From assembly GCF_943737015.1 (NCBI RefSeq), contig NZ_CALSFP010000001.1, positions 1,922,001 through 1,986,000 on the forward strand: a DNA stretch of 64,000 bases, read 5' to 3'. Below are positions 35,685 to 43,319 of this stretch, piece after piece. Numbering within the stretch: position 1 is the stretch's first letter; each line of letters opens with the position of its first letter. The stretch comes from Staphylococcus sp. Marseille-Q5304. GTDB lineage: Bacteria; Bacillota; Bacilli; Staphylococcales; Staphylococcaceae. The notes under the pieces were generated by a model. That model saw nothing but the letters and a program-made list of their open reading frames with translations, did no database searches and was not told where the DNA came from. The translations under genes and the position numbers were made by a program.

Positions 35685-36650
35685 TTATTTTCTGAAATTA
35701 TAAACCCTTTCGTTAAAATTTAGTACATTAAGAAGTTGAGTTACCTTTCTATTTAATATATTATAATGATTATTTCTATAATCATTTTCAACAGCATCAA
35801 CTATATATTCCCATGCATCGGCGTCTTCATCTCTATTTATTTCAGAAATGTAATGACCATAGTCACTTAAATTAACTTTTGTTGTTTTACCATTCAGAGG
35901 TTTATATCTCACATTAAACTTTGAAAAATTTTCATTTAAGTGGTTTTTTAAAATTAAATCTATAAAAATCATCATTACTTTTTGATCTAAATGATTATTA
36001 GATAACCTACCATTACTTATTTTGATATCTACCATATTTCCACCATCATTACGAAGGAAATTATTTATCGTATTTATCAATTCTATAATTGGACTTAGCT
36101 CATTATTCTCATCTAGTTTTTCCAACCTATTTAAATCATTTTCTCTACTAAAACTTGCTTCAATCGATTTAATTTCCTCGGCATTTCTTAATTCATCAAG
36201 ATTAAAGTCCTTTTCGATTGAAAGTAATTTAAGCTCCCAAATTTCTTCTTCATTGTTACTTAAAAATGAAGAAAAATAATGTTCAATCTTAGTTTTTCTT
36301 GGTCCAAAGTGATTGTATTCAAACATTAATAATTTATTTACATTGCAATGGTATATAGAAATAGGTTCTATAATATCATTATCTATATTATCTGACCTCT
36401 CTGTTCCACGTTCACCTTGTTTTGGTTTTTTATTTCTATATCTCCCCATACATACATAACTATCATTTATATCATCTTTATCTACAAGTTTTCTATATTG
36501 AATAATAGAATAATATTCTTCATCAATTTCAACTTCTCTATTTTCTATATTTAAATTAACTATATAATCTATCAGGTTATTGATTGGTGTCGTTGTAGGA
36601 TTGTCGTTGCAAAATATGATAGGTATATAAAAATTTACTTTTTTAGTCAT
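35685..36650 (-). CDS. Soluble protein of unknown function, partner of the four-TM protein
   Basis: A 321-residue cytoplasmic protein, acidic, with no membrane segment. An N-terminal half has YVCMGRYRNKKPKQGERG and DNDIIEPISIYHCNVNKLLMFEYNHFGPRKTKIEHYFSSFL, a pattern reminiscent of DUF6731/DUF4868-like proteins in phages and defence islands. The C-terminal half is alpha-helical (ENNELSPIIELINTINNFLRND). AAAGAGG precedes the ATG by about 9 bases. It leads a two-gene operon with the four-TM gene. No nuclease or nucleotide-binding motif is apparent. Role unknown; defence is inference. Confidence 0.55.
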   Translation of the reverse strand: MTKKVNFYIPIIFCNDNPTTTPINNLIDYIVNLNIENREVEIDEEYYSIIQYRKLVDKDDINDSYVCMGRYRNKKPKQGERGTERSDNIDNDIIEPISIYHCNVNKLLMFEYNHFGPRKTKIEHYFSSFLSNNEEEIWELKLLSIEKDFNLDELRNAEEIKSIEASFSRENDLNRLEKLDENNELSPIIELINTINNFLRNDGGNMVDIKISNGRLSNNHLDQKVMMIFIDLILKNHLNENFSKFNVRYKPLNGKTTKVNLSDYGHYISEINRDEDADAWEYIVDAVENDYRNNHYNILNRKVTQLLNVLNFNERVYNFRK

Positions 36651-36877
36651 TCCCCTTAACCTCTTTCATTTCCAATTAATACAATTATACATAAAATTTC
36701 GCGCAATAGAAATAGAGGTAATGAAATTCACAACCAGTAACCAGGATACACTGTTATTACTTCAAATTTCTGTTATACTTTATAAATTAGATTGGCAACA
36801 GTTTCTGATGCTATAACACGTAATCATTTAATGAAATAACAACACTTTTATTGGTTGGGAACTTATAAAATTACTTC

Positions 36878-37177
36878 CTAATATACTTCAAATGAATCAA
36901 CTAAAAATTCAAAATCAGTATTCATTCCAATGTTCTTACTTTTTAATTTTGTTACATTTGTTTGAGCAGCTTCACTTGCTGCACCTTCAAATGTTTCGTT
37001 TAACTCTTGTCCAGCATTGTTGATGACTTCAATGATTTGTTGAATATCATTTTTATGTGTTTCTACTTCTGATTTTGCTTGTTCCACCATACTTTCTGTT
37101 TCTGATCGCATAGCTTGTTTTAATTGTTCTAGTCTCACCAACTCTTTTTGTTTCATTTCTGCATCTTTAGAACTCAT
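36878..37177 (-). CDS. Small helical partner of the type VII lipase toxin
   Basis: A 99-residue, almost wholly helical protein (KELVRLEQLKQAMRSETESMVEQAKSEV onward) with no membrane segment. It resembles the helical Lap/TlaA proteins that bind type VII secretion effectors and present a targeting signal. GAGGGGTG overlaps the stop codon of the toxin gene and the ATG follows 6 bases after the toxin stop, so the two are translationally coupled. In the S. aureus TslA system two such partners exist; only one is present here. Confidence 0.62.
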   Translation of the reverse strand: MSSKDAEMKQKELVRLEQLKQAMRSETESMVEQAKSEVETHKNDIQQIIEVINNAGQELNETFEGAASEAAQTNVTKLKSKNIGMNTDFEFLVDSFEVY

Positions 37178-37182
37178 CTATG

Positions 37183-38631
37183 TCACCCCTCACTAAATAA
37201 TCCGAATACATCGCTTTCCTCTAAATCTTTATCTTCAAATTTATCTGCTGCATATTCTAGTTTTTCTGCAAATTGCAGTAATGCCTTTTTATTTTGATGT
37301 ATGTCTTGCGTCACTTGTTCCATTGAATGATTATCATAAAATTCTAAGTTCCCTATAGATCCTCCTTGAGCTAGGCTTTCCATATACTCTGCCAAATCAT
37401 TCGGACTTATAAATTTATGGGAACCACTCAACAATTCAGACTCATATTTATCTATGATTCGTTGTGAGCTTTTCTTTGTCTCCCTTTCATAGTCTTCAAT
37501 ACTTCTTAATAGATTATCATATTTATGTATTCGATTACGTAAATCACTCACAATAAAACGTACTGTTTCGGTTTGTATCTTTATCTTCTTGCCCGAACCA
37601 CCAGACCCACCATGTCCTTTTTTAACAGACGCATTTGATTCATCTTTAACACTTTTAGATGATTTACTTGTAGATTTAGTACTATTTTTGGTTTTAGACG
37701 CTTTATCGGCTTTAGCTTTTTTATTAAGTTTTTTGATAAAATCACTTATCATTTCATCAAGTCCGGCTGGGTCTTTATCAGTAGAAAGTATATTGAACTG
37801 ATTATACAATTTATGGATTTTATTAATCACATCTAATTCACTTTTTGACATCTCTTTTGCATTACCATTTTCATCAAAAACATCATAAGTACTCAGAAAA
37901 TGTTGACCTATATATGGAAATGTTGTTAGAAAATTATTATAATTTGGGGCTGTGACGATATTTGAGCCTATTCTTGGATTTAAAAAGTCTAAATTATTAA
38001 CAGCATCATCATAATGTCCTACGTTTTTGATTTTCCCCTTATACTTTCCTTTATCAATCTCATTTTGTATTTCATCTGAAAACGCACCATAAGGATTTGG
38101 TGCAGCATATGTAGTGGTTTGATCAAAACCATATTTAACAGCGTTATATTGGGCAATAAATGCACCTAGACTATGTGCTCCACCATGAAATTTACTATTA
38201 GGATACTTCTTCTTTACTGACCCTGTGAAAGCTACACTTTCGTCTATTTGATTAGGTACACCTTTAAAAAAGAAATCACTTTTATCTGAAGGATTATTAT
38301 ACTTTTCAGTTATAGTAGTTTTATTTAAATCACTGTATCTTTGATTAATTTTATGATTGGATGTGTTATTATAAAAAGGAAGTTGTATATCAGTGAACAA
38401 ATCTCGTATACTTTTAAAATCTGTTCCTGCATAGCCCATATATATGTTGCTCGTATCTATTTTACTATCAACAACAGGTGAGAATGCGTATGCTTTAAAG
38501 CCATTTTCGGTATCATCTCGTTTTTCAATGACTCTATAATTTTTACCTTGAATTTTAATATTATTATTTATTTCTAAATTCCTATAAGACTCCGTTGCTA
38601 TTTTATGGAAAATTTCATCTGATTGTTTCAT
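37183..38631 (-). CDS. tslA: Type VII secretion lipase toxin with reverse domain order (TslA-like)
   Basis: A 482-residue protein. The N-terminal lipase domain (about 1-290) has the nucleophile elbow GGAHSLGAF with Ser at about 154, an Asp candidate in GHYDDAVNNLD and a His candidate in YIGQHFLS. A Lys/Ser/Thr-rich linker (about 330-375) then leads to a helical C-terminal domain (about 380-482) that looks like an LXG-type targeting domain placed at the wrong end, as in S. aureus TslA, a secreted phospholipase toxin. The elbow is AxSxG, not GxSxG. AAGGAGT fixes the start at 38631; a 30-codon open extension runs into the divergent immunity gene. No signal peptide. Confidence 0.72.
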   Translation of the reverse strand: MKQSDEIFHKIATESYRNLEINNNIKIQGKNYRVIEKRDDTENGFKAYAFSPVVDSKIDTSNIYMGYAGTDFKSIRDLFTDIQLPFYNNTSNHKINQRYSDLNKTTITEKYNNPSDKSDFFFKGVPNQIDESVAFTGSVKKKYPNSKFHGGAHSLGAFIAQYNAVKYGFDQTTTYAAPNPYGAFSDEIQNEIDKGKYKGKIKNVGHYDDAVNNLDFLNPRIGSNIVTAPNYNNFLTTFPYIGQHFLSTYDVFDENGNAKEMSKSELDVINKIHKLYNQFNILSTDKDPAGLDEMISDFIKKLNKKAKADKASKTKNSTKSTSKSSKSVKDESNASVKKGHGGSGGSGKKIKIQTETVRFIVSDLRNRIHKYDNLLRSIEDYERETKKSSQRIIDKYESELLSGSHKFISPNDLAEYMESLAQGGSIGNLEFYDNHSMEQVTQDIHQNKKALLQFAEKLEYAADKFEDKDLEESDVFGLFSEG

Positions 38632-38672
38632 GTTTAAAGACTCCTTAAAATAAAATTGAAAGTGGGTAAGCC

Positions 38673-39107
38673 ATGAAAAAAAGCAAAGTAACATTTTACG
38701 TAATATTAATAATTGTATCACTATTCATATTAGGAGGCTATATTTTGCATAAAAATGATAAAGATAGATATATCGAAGTTCAAAAAAACAGAATTGATTT
38801 ATATTTCAAATATAATCTTAAAGAATATCATTCCATAACAATAAATAATGTAGATAAAAACCCAATGGGAGATTATTTTATATCAGGGTATATAAATAAT
38901 GATAAAAAGTATAAATTTGAAGCGTTGATGTCTTCACTTGATCACTTTCAATTTAATGGTGACATGTCTTATAATCCTCAAATTTTCGGTAAACTATTTA
39001 AAAATGAGGATCATAAAGATGAATTAACACCGAATGATATTATTAAGAAAGAAAATTTAAATAAAAAACACTATGAAGCAAAACCACCTCTATTTTGGGG
39101 CTTTTAA
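38673..39107 (+). CDS. DUF1433-like membrane-anchored protein, candidate lipase immunity 1
   Basis: A 144-residue protein with an N-terminal membrane segment (about 6-25) and an extracytoplasmic domain with DRYIEVQKNRIDLYFKYN and PMGDYFISGYINNDKK, as in staphylococcal DUF1433 proteins. Lipoproteins of this kind neutralise TslA in S. aureus as I recall it; here there is no lipobox Cys, only a plain membrane anchor. It is divergent from the toxin gene, only 41 bases apart. Immunity is inferred from position and family. GAAAGTGGG is a modest ribosome binding site. Confidence 0.65.
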   Translation: MKKSKVTFYVILIIVSLFILGGYILHKNDKDRYIEVQKNRIDLYFKYNLKEYHSITINNVDKNPMGDYFISGYINNDKKYKFEALMSSLDHFQFNGDMSYNPQIFGKLFKNEDHKDELTPNDIIKKENLNKKHYEAKPPLFWGF

Positions 39108-39116
39108 CATCAGAAA

Positions 39117-39160
39117 AGCACTAACTACTCAACCTAATGAATAATTAGTGCTTTTTATTT
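39117..39160 (+). terminator. Terminator of immunity-like gene 1
   Basis: AGCACTAACTA pairs with TAATTAGTGCT followed by TTTTATTTT. The same hairpin recurs after gene 2 (39734). Confidence 0.75.
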
Positions 39161-39270
39161 TCATCAATTGATGTATAATCTAAAATTTCATAATAATCGT
39201 TAATTTTTTCATTCCTTGTGTTATGATGAAATGGAATTTTGATATCTGTTAACAAATCCTTAAGATATCG
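39145..39270 (-). pseudogene. Fossil fragment of a second lipase toxin gene
   Basis: On the minus strand this stretch translates without a stop as RYLKDLLTDIKIPFHHNTRN, then EKINDYYEILDYTSIDENKKH and a stop. It aligns with SIRDLFTDIQLPFYNNTSN, HKINQRYSDL at about residues 74-102 of the intact lipase toxin. There is no start codon or ribosome binding site; both ends of the gene are gone. It sits exactly where a toxin gene would sit relative to immunity-like gene 2. Confidence 0.68.
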
Positions 39271-39287
39271 TTGAAAGTGAGTAAGCA

Positions 39288-39722
39288 ATGAAAAAAAGAA
39301 ATCTTATATTTTATACAATGATAATAATTGTCTCTCTATTTATATTAGGGAGTTATATTTTACTTAAAAATGAGAAAGATAGATATATCGAAGTTCAAAA
39401 AAACAGAATAGATTTATATTTCAAATATAATCTAAATAATTATCAAACTATGAAAATTAATAACTTTAAAAAGAGTCCTATGAAAGGATACTTTATCGAT
39501 GGCTATATTAATAATAATAAAAATTTAGAGTTCGAAGCCTATATATCAAATTCAGCTCATCATCAGTTTACTGGAGACGTAGGATATGACACAGATGGCG
39601 TAGGTAAATTTTTTAAAGAAAGAAATGCTAAAGATAAACTAACACCAAATGATATTATAGAGAAAGAAAACTTAAATAAAAAAGACTACGAAGCAGACCC
39701 CCCTCTATTTTGGGGATTTTAA
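39288..39722 (+). CDS. DUF1433-like membrane-anchored protein, candidate lipase immunity 2
   Basis: A 144-residue paralogue of the gene at 38673, the same length and with the same termini (NIIVSLFILG anchor region, DRYIEVQKNRIDLYFKYN, and the end DPPLFWGF). The middle of the extracytoplasmic domain is diverged (SNSAHHQFTGDVGYDTDGVG against SSLDHFQFNGDMSYNPQIFG). The leader GTTGAAAGTGAGTAAGCA is shared with copy 1. It now has no intact toxin of its own, so it is an orphan. Confidence 0.65.
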   Translation: MKKRNLIFYTMIIIVSLFILGSYILLKNEKDRYIEVQKNRIDLYFKYNLNNYQTMKINNFKKSPMKGYFIDGYINNNKNLEFEAYISNSAHHQFTGDVGYDTDGVGKFFKERNAKDKLTPNDIIEKENLNKKDYEADPPLFWGF

Positions 39723-39733
39723 CATCAGAAAGC

Positions 39734-39773
39734 CACTAACTACTCAACCTAATGAATAGTTAGTGCTTTTTAT
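39734..39773 (+). terminator. Terminator of immunity-like gene 2
   Basis: CACTAACTA pairs with TAGTTAGTG, followed by CTTTTTATG. It is part of the duplicated unit. Confidence 0.7.
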
Positions 39774-39779
39774 GATCAA

Positions 39780-40181
39780 CATTAATCTTCCATCGGCATA
39801 TCACCCATAAATACTGATAAACTTATATATATTTGTCAGTATATTGTTCTCTCTCATTATAGATAATATTACACTTTGCTATATTTTATTTCTTTACCTA
39901 TTCTCCACACTTAACTACAACTTTTTTTAATTGCAGTTTCTTCTTCCACAGCTGCATAAGATAGTAGATGTAGCATTTCATTCCCAGATTGTATGTTAAA
40001 ATCTATAAACTTTTATTTAATGAAGTTTATATAATTTGCTTTCTTCTTTTAAGCTATTTCACTTGTGACCAAACATGAAGTCTTCCCTTACCTTCAAAGA
40101 GCGCTACCAGTTACAATTGCTATTATTTTAATGTTAATCAGTTGGGGTACATATGAACTTTTTGGTAAAACTTATAAATAA
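39780..40181 (+). pseudogene. Gene-free stretch ending in a membrane-protein C-terminal remnant
   Basis: Most of this stretch is AT-rich with no feature. From 40053 to 40181 the plus strand reads KHEVFPYLQRALPVTIAIIL, MLISWGTYELFGKTYK and a stop. It looks like the last membrane segment and tail of a transporter whose upstream part is missing. There is a stop just before it at 40050. I cannot name the family. Confidence 0.4.
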
Positions 40182-40227
40182 ATTTGATTAAATTCTATAA
40201 TTCATATTTCTCTCTTTCTGTAAATAC

Positions 40228-40266
40228 ACAAAAAACCCCTTAAGCTAATTAATGCTTAAGGGGTTA
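40228..40266 (-). terminator. Displaced guaA terminator at the left island end
   Basis: AACCCCTTAAGC pairs with GCTTAAGGGGTT; on the minus strand it is followed by TTTTTTGTG. It lies 14 bases outside the left att copy, matching the position of the guaA terminator at the right att copy, so it was probably the native terminator before integration. Confidence 0.7.
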
Positions 40267-40279
40267 CCTCATTATATCT

Positions 40280-40294
40280 TATTATTCCCATTCA
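40280..40294. repeat. Left attachment site of the island (att repeat 1)
   Basis: TTATTATTCCCATTC is repeated exactly at 52051-52065, where it overlaps the last codons and stop of guaA. The repeat pair bounds the integrase-to-terminase gene block. Confidence 0.85.
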
Positions 40295-40385
40295 ATCCTA
40301 AATCTGATTTTATGAACATTCATAAGTTTTCAAAACACTATTATATAGGAGTTTATGAGCGTTTTAAAGATTATTTCTTGTTCAT

Positions 40386-40430
40386 ACCCTTGCCCTTATT
40401 ATCAAAATTATGCCCTTTTTTTGCCCTTAA
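40386..40430. repeat. GCCCTT repeats, left island end
   Basis: TTGCCCTTATT, then ATGCCCTTTTTTTGCCCTT. The same TGCCCTTTTT-TGCCCTT pair occurs at the right end (51967-51987), just past the integrase gene. They look like arm-type integrase sites. Confidence 0.55.
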
Positions 40431-40452
40431 AAGTTATCTTCTATTCGTTTAA

Positions 40453-40710
40453 CTAATCACAAGGATTAATGAATATTCTATCGTCTCCTAATCTGATAGA
40501 AGGCACTATGACTCTATCTACACTTCTTCTAACTAATTTTATATTAAAAGGTAAGTGAACACTTGTTTTTTCAGATTCATTCATGTGACAAAATATTCCT
40601 TCTTCATCATCAGTCATTAAGTCACAAATCGTAACAATATGTTTGCCTTTGTAGGTTAGTGCTTTATCTATCATGCGATCAACATCTATTTTTACTTGCT
40701 CATCTTTCAT
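40453..40710 (-). CDS. Island protein of unknown function
   Basis: An 85-residue protein (MKDEQVKIDVDRMIDKALTY), mixed alpha/beta, no membrane segment. It begins 3 bases past the terS stop and is co-transcribed with it as the last gene of the island's leftward operon. I do not recognise it. Confidence 0.6.
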   Translation of the reverse strand: MKDEQVKIDVDRMIDKALTYKGKHIVTICDLMTDDEEGIFCHMNESEKTSVHLPFNIKLVRRSVDRVIVPSIRLGDDRIFINPCD

Positions 40711-40713
40711 AGC

Positions 40714-41283
40714 TTAATCCTCTTCTGGTACATTATCTATGAATATTGGTCTGTCTGGATATTGATTTGAAATATCATCTATTTGCTTTTGGGTTTCTTC
40801 ATCTTCTTCGTTCCATTCACCAACATTAATGATTACTGGAGTATCACCAGTGAACTCTTTTTTCTCAGTAAATAGCTTATGATACTTTCCGAGCATATCT
40901 CTAGCACGTAAACGGTCACTAGGCTTAATAGGTACTTCCACCATTTCTACATGCTCATTATACACGAGGTTCAATCTATCAGTATCGGGGTTGCGTTGAA
41001 ACTCACCACGTTTAACAACAACCTCACGTATTTCACTCTCATCACCTACTGCTGCATTACTTAGAATATGAAGTAGTTCGTTAGCAGATAGTACACCTTC
41101 ATCAATTACTTTCTTACGTTGCTCATCAATGTACTTAGCCACTTTTTCATTCTTAAGCAACCTACTACCTTGTACAGTTGCAGTATGAGGACTATAACCA
41201 GCCTTAATTGCACTTTGCGTTACATTTAGCGTCTTTAGGTATTCAGATATAAACTTTTCTTGTCTAGGGTTTAAATCACTCAT
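40714..41283 (-). CDS. terS: Terminase small subunit
   Basis: A 189-residue DNA-recognition subunit that directs the helper phage's packaging machinery to island DNA. The N-terminal helix-turn-helix LNPRQEKFISEYLKTLNVTQ, SAIKAGYS, TATVQGSRLLKN is the Terminase_2 signature. In SaPIs terS is also the last functional gene and competes with the phage's own subunit. It starts 10 bases after the sigma-like regulator, and a GGAGGG site precedes the ATG. Confidence 0.9.
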   Translation of the reverse strand: MSDLNPRQEKFISEYLKTLNVTQSAIKAGYSPHTATVQGSRLLKNEKVAKYIDEQRKKVIDEGVLSANELLHILSNAAVGDESEIREVVVKRGEFQRNPDTDRLNLVYNEHVEMVEVPIKPSDRLRARDMLGKYHKLFTEKKEFTGDTPVIINVGEWNEEDEETQKQIDDISNQYPDRPIFIDNVPEED

Positions 41284-41293
41284 ATTATCCCTC

Positions 41294-41623
41294 CTATAAT
41301 TTATCTAATAAACCATTCAATAGTTGACGTATTCTTTCTCTACTTAAATTGAATATCTTTGCAATTTCATTCATTGATTTTCCTTCACATAGTAAGAAAA
41401 ATATGTAGTATTCCCTTCTAGTCCCTACTGTATAAATAAGTTGATCTAGTTCATTAAAGAATACTTGGTTTCCAGTATTCTCATTTAGTACAAAAGGCTC
41501 AACTTCATCACTCAATGAAAAGAAATCATCTACATTAGTATCATCATAGCTTACAACATTTGACACTTTCTCTTTGTGATAGTCCATTATAAACTGTTTA
41601 ATTGCTTGTTTATCGTACATCAT
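41294..41623 (-). CDS. Sigma-70 region 4-like regulator
   Basis: A 109-residue protein ending in a clear helix-turn-helix, GKSMNEIAKIFNLSRERIRQ, as in sigma factor region 4. The N-terminal part is acidic. It overlaps the preceding gene by 4 bases (ATGA), so both are translationally coupled. It likely activates the late packaging operon (terS), as RinA/LtrC-type proteins do in phages. That role is inference. Confidence 0.65.
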   Translation of the reverse strand: MMYDKQAIKQFIMDYHKEKVSNVVSYDDTNVDDFFSLSDEVEPFVLNENTGNQVFFNELDQLIYTVGTRREYYIFFLLCEGKSMNEIAKIFNLSRERIRQLLNGLLDKL

Positions 41624-42057
41624 GTAGCAACACTTACTTTATGCTTATAAGCGTATAAATCACGTTGTAGGCGTTCTATGAGGCTATAATCTATCGTTGA
41701 ACCATTAGATTGCATGTAATACATAATTTCCTTTTGTTCACTAGGTGTATATGATTTAATGACTTGTTTTAATTGCTGCATGTTTCTATTCGATTTTGTT
41801 TTGAAACGTTTCATTTTTTCTTTTTCACCAATAATATCAATCACTAACTTTTCTAGTGGGTATGATATAGACACAACGCCATGAACATCACTTGTAGTCA
41901 TATGTGAGATATTTAAGTGATACATCATCTCTATTTGTGTTGTGATGGCCTTAATCTTGGTATTTATAAACTTAGGGTTATATTCTGTTAGCAATGTGTA
42001 CTCAGATATTTTATTTTCATGATAGATTAGTGGATATTTCACTCTTTTAAGGTTCAT
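41620..42057 (-). CDS. RinA/ArpU-like late regulator
   Basis: A 145-residue protein whose C-terminal half (YPLEKLVIDIIGEKEKMKRF, TPSEQKEIMYYMQS) resembles the ArpU/RinA family of late transcription activators in Gram-positive phages. No strong helix-turn-helix is visible. Overlap with the sigma-like gene suggests a coupled regulatory pair upstream of terS. Moderate confidence. Confidence 0.5.
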   Translation of the reverse strand: MNLKRVKYPLIYHENKISEYTLLTEYNPKFINTKIKAITTQIEMMYHLNISHMTTSDVHGVVSISYPLEKLVIDIIGEKEKMKRFKTKSNRNMQQLKQVIKSYTPSEQKEIMYYMQSNGSTIDYSLIERLQRDLYAYKHKVSVAT

Positions 42058-42072
42058 GTCTGCACCTCACAA

Positions 42073-42101
42073 ATAAAATGAGCCTATCACTAAGGATAGG
42101 C
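42073..42101 (-). terminator. Hairpin between island operon segments
   Basis: GCCTATC (42082-42088) pairs with GATAGGC (42095-42101), followed on the minus strand by TCATTTTATTT. Probably a weak terminator or attenuator upstream of the late regulators. Confidence 0.5.
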
Positions 42102-42108
42102 AAGATAT

Positions 42109-42321
42109 TTATTTTTTAACTATGCGATTTTCTTCGGCCATTCTCTTAAGACTTACATCTCTTTGTGACTGTTGAGTTAGTTCATCTTTTCGTAGCTGTT
42201 GAATATTTTGAGAAATTTGTTGTTCTACTACATCTAATAATTTATCACGATCTTTCACTGATAAATTTGTTTTTAACATAATATGATTTGATACTTTATC
42301 TAAATTATATTTTCTAGCCAT
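42109..42321 (-). CDS. Small island protein, charged
   Basis: A 70-residue highly charged helical protein (KYNLDKVSNHIMLKTNLSVK). Its ATG overlaps the stop of the coiled-coil gene by one base. I do not recognise it; the hairpin at 42073 follows. Confidence 0.55.
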   Translation of the reverse strand: MARKYNLDKVSNHIMLKTNLSVKDRDKLLDVVEQQISQNIQQLRKDELTQQSQRDVSLKRMAEENRIVKK

Positions 42322-42908
42322 TATTTATCACCTCTTAATTGCATTTTATTTCTTATATCAATGAAAGGCAGTTCGTCTCCACCTACATAATTTGAATATC
42401 TATTAGGACTGAAATAGTTTCTAATTTCTGCTCTTATTTCTTTATCCTTTTCAAAGTTTTCTTTGTCATAAACTCGAACAAATCTATCAAATTCTATTTC
42501 ATATTCATCGTTTAATTCTGAAATTTCATTTAAAATTTTGTTATATTCCTCAACGATTGGCTCAAATTTTGCTAATATACGTTCTTTGTCCTTTTTGTAC
42601 AAATGAGGTAAATCTGCTTGATGTTTAATAAGTTCAATCGCCTTTTTACGTCTAGCTTCATCAAAGACTTCTTTTTTAGTCGATAACCGTTTCTCTAAGG
42701 CTTTCAGTTTCTTCTCATTACTATCAAAGGTAGTGTATAGTGCATCAGCCTCATCATCTTGTGAGTTAGCAATTAATTCTTTATATTTTGCTTTATCTTC
42801 ATTAATTCGTTGAGTAAGTTCCTGACGTTCATTTTCAAGTTTATTGATATTCTCTCTTTGACCTGTCACATATTCATTGTATTCATCAAAGTATTTAGCT
42901 GTTTTCAA
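42321..42908 (-). CDS. Island coiled-coil protein
   Basis: A 195-residue protein with an extended heptad pattern over about residues 15-130 (NINKLENERQELTQRINEDK), then a short globular end (NYFSPNRYSNYVGGDELPFI). Such proteins in islands can be scaffold or interference factors, but I see no diagnostic motif. It is coupled to the following 70-residue gene. Confidence 0.6.
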   Translation of the reverse strand: MKTAKYFDEYNEYVTGQRENINKLENERQELTQRINEDKAKYKELIANSQDDEADALYTTFDSNEKKLKALEKRLSTKKEVFDEARRKKAIELIKHQADLPHLYKKDKERILAKFEPIVEEYNKILNEISELNDEYEIEFDRFVRVYDKENFEKDKEIRAEIRNYFSPNRYSNYVGGDELPFIDIRNKMQLRGDK

Positions 42909-42944
42909 TGATATACCTCGTTTCAGTTATATTTTTTAAAATTA

Positions 42945-43319
42945 TTACTCTTGTGCAATCTCAGCAGCACCACGTACTACATCACCTTAAATATCCATTT
43001 TCTTTAATGTCTCATATCGCTTCATACTACCTTCGATATGACGCTTGATACTTCTTAAGGCTAATTCTTTCTGTTCCTCAGATTTAACCATGAAATAACC
43101 TCTTGCATCTTTTTTATAGCTATATCCGATTGGATAACCATAATCAACTACTAAACTATTAATCGTATTTCTTAACCATCTGTCGTTGTTTTTATTAAAT
43201 TCTATGTTTAGTTGGTTAAAAATACTTTGTTTCGTAATAATCTCTTGCTTAGTATTGCGTAACACATTTAATACCTTAATGTGATCGCTCGTTAATTCTT
43301 TTTCAATTGTAATTGTCAT
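42945..43319 (-). CDS. Winged-helix-like island protein with an in-frame stop near its end
   Basis: The protein as read ends after 110 residues (RYETLKKMDI, stop at 42987). The same frame then continues GDVVRGAAEIAQE to a second stop at 42945. The N-terminal part (TSDHIKVLNVLRNTKQEIIT, KQSIFNQLNIEF) looks like a winged helix. The extra 13 codons look like real coding sequence, so the first stop is probably a recent nonsense change. Functional product still likely. Confidence 0.55.
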
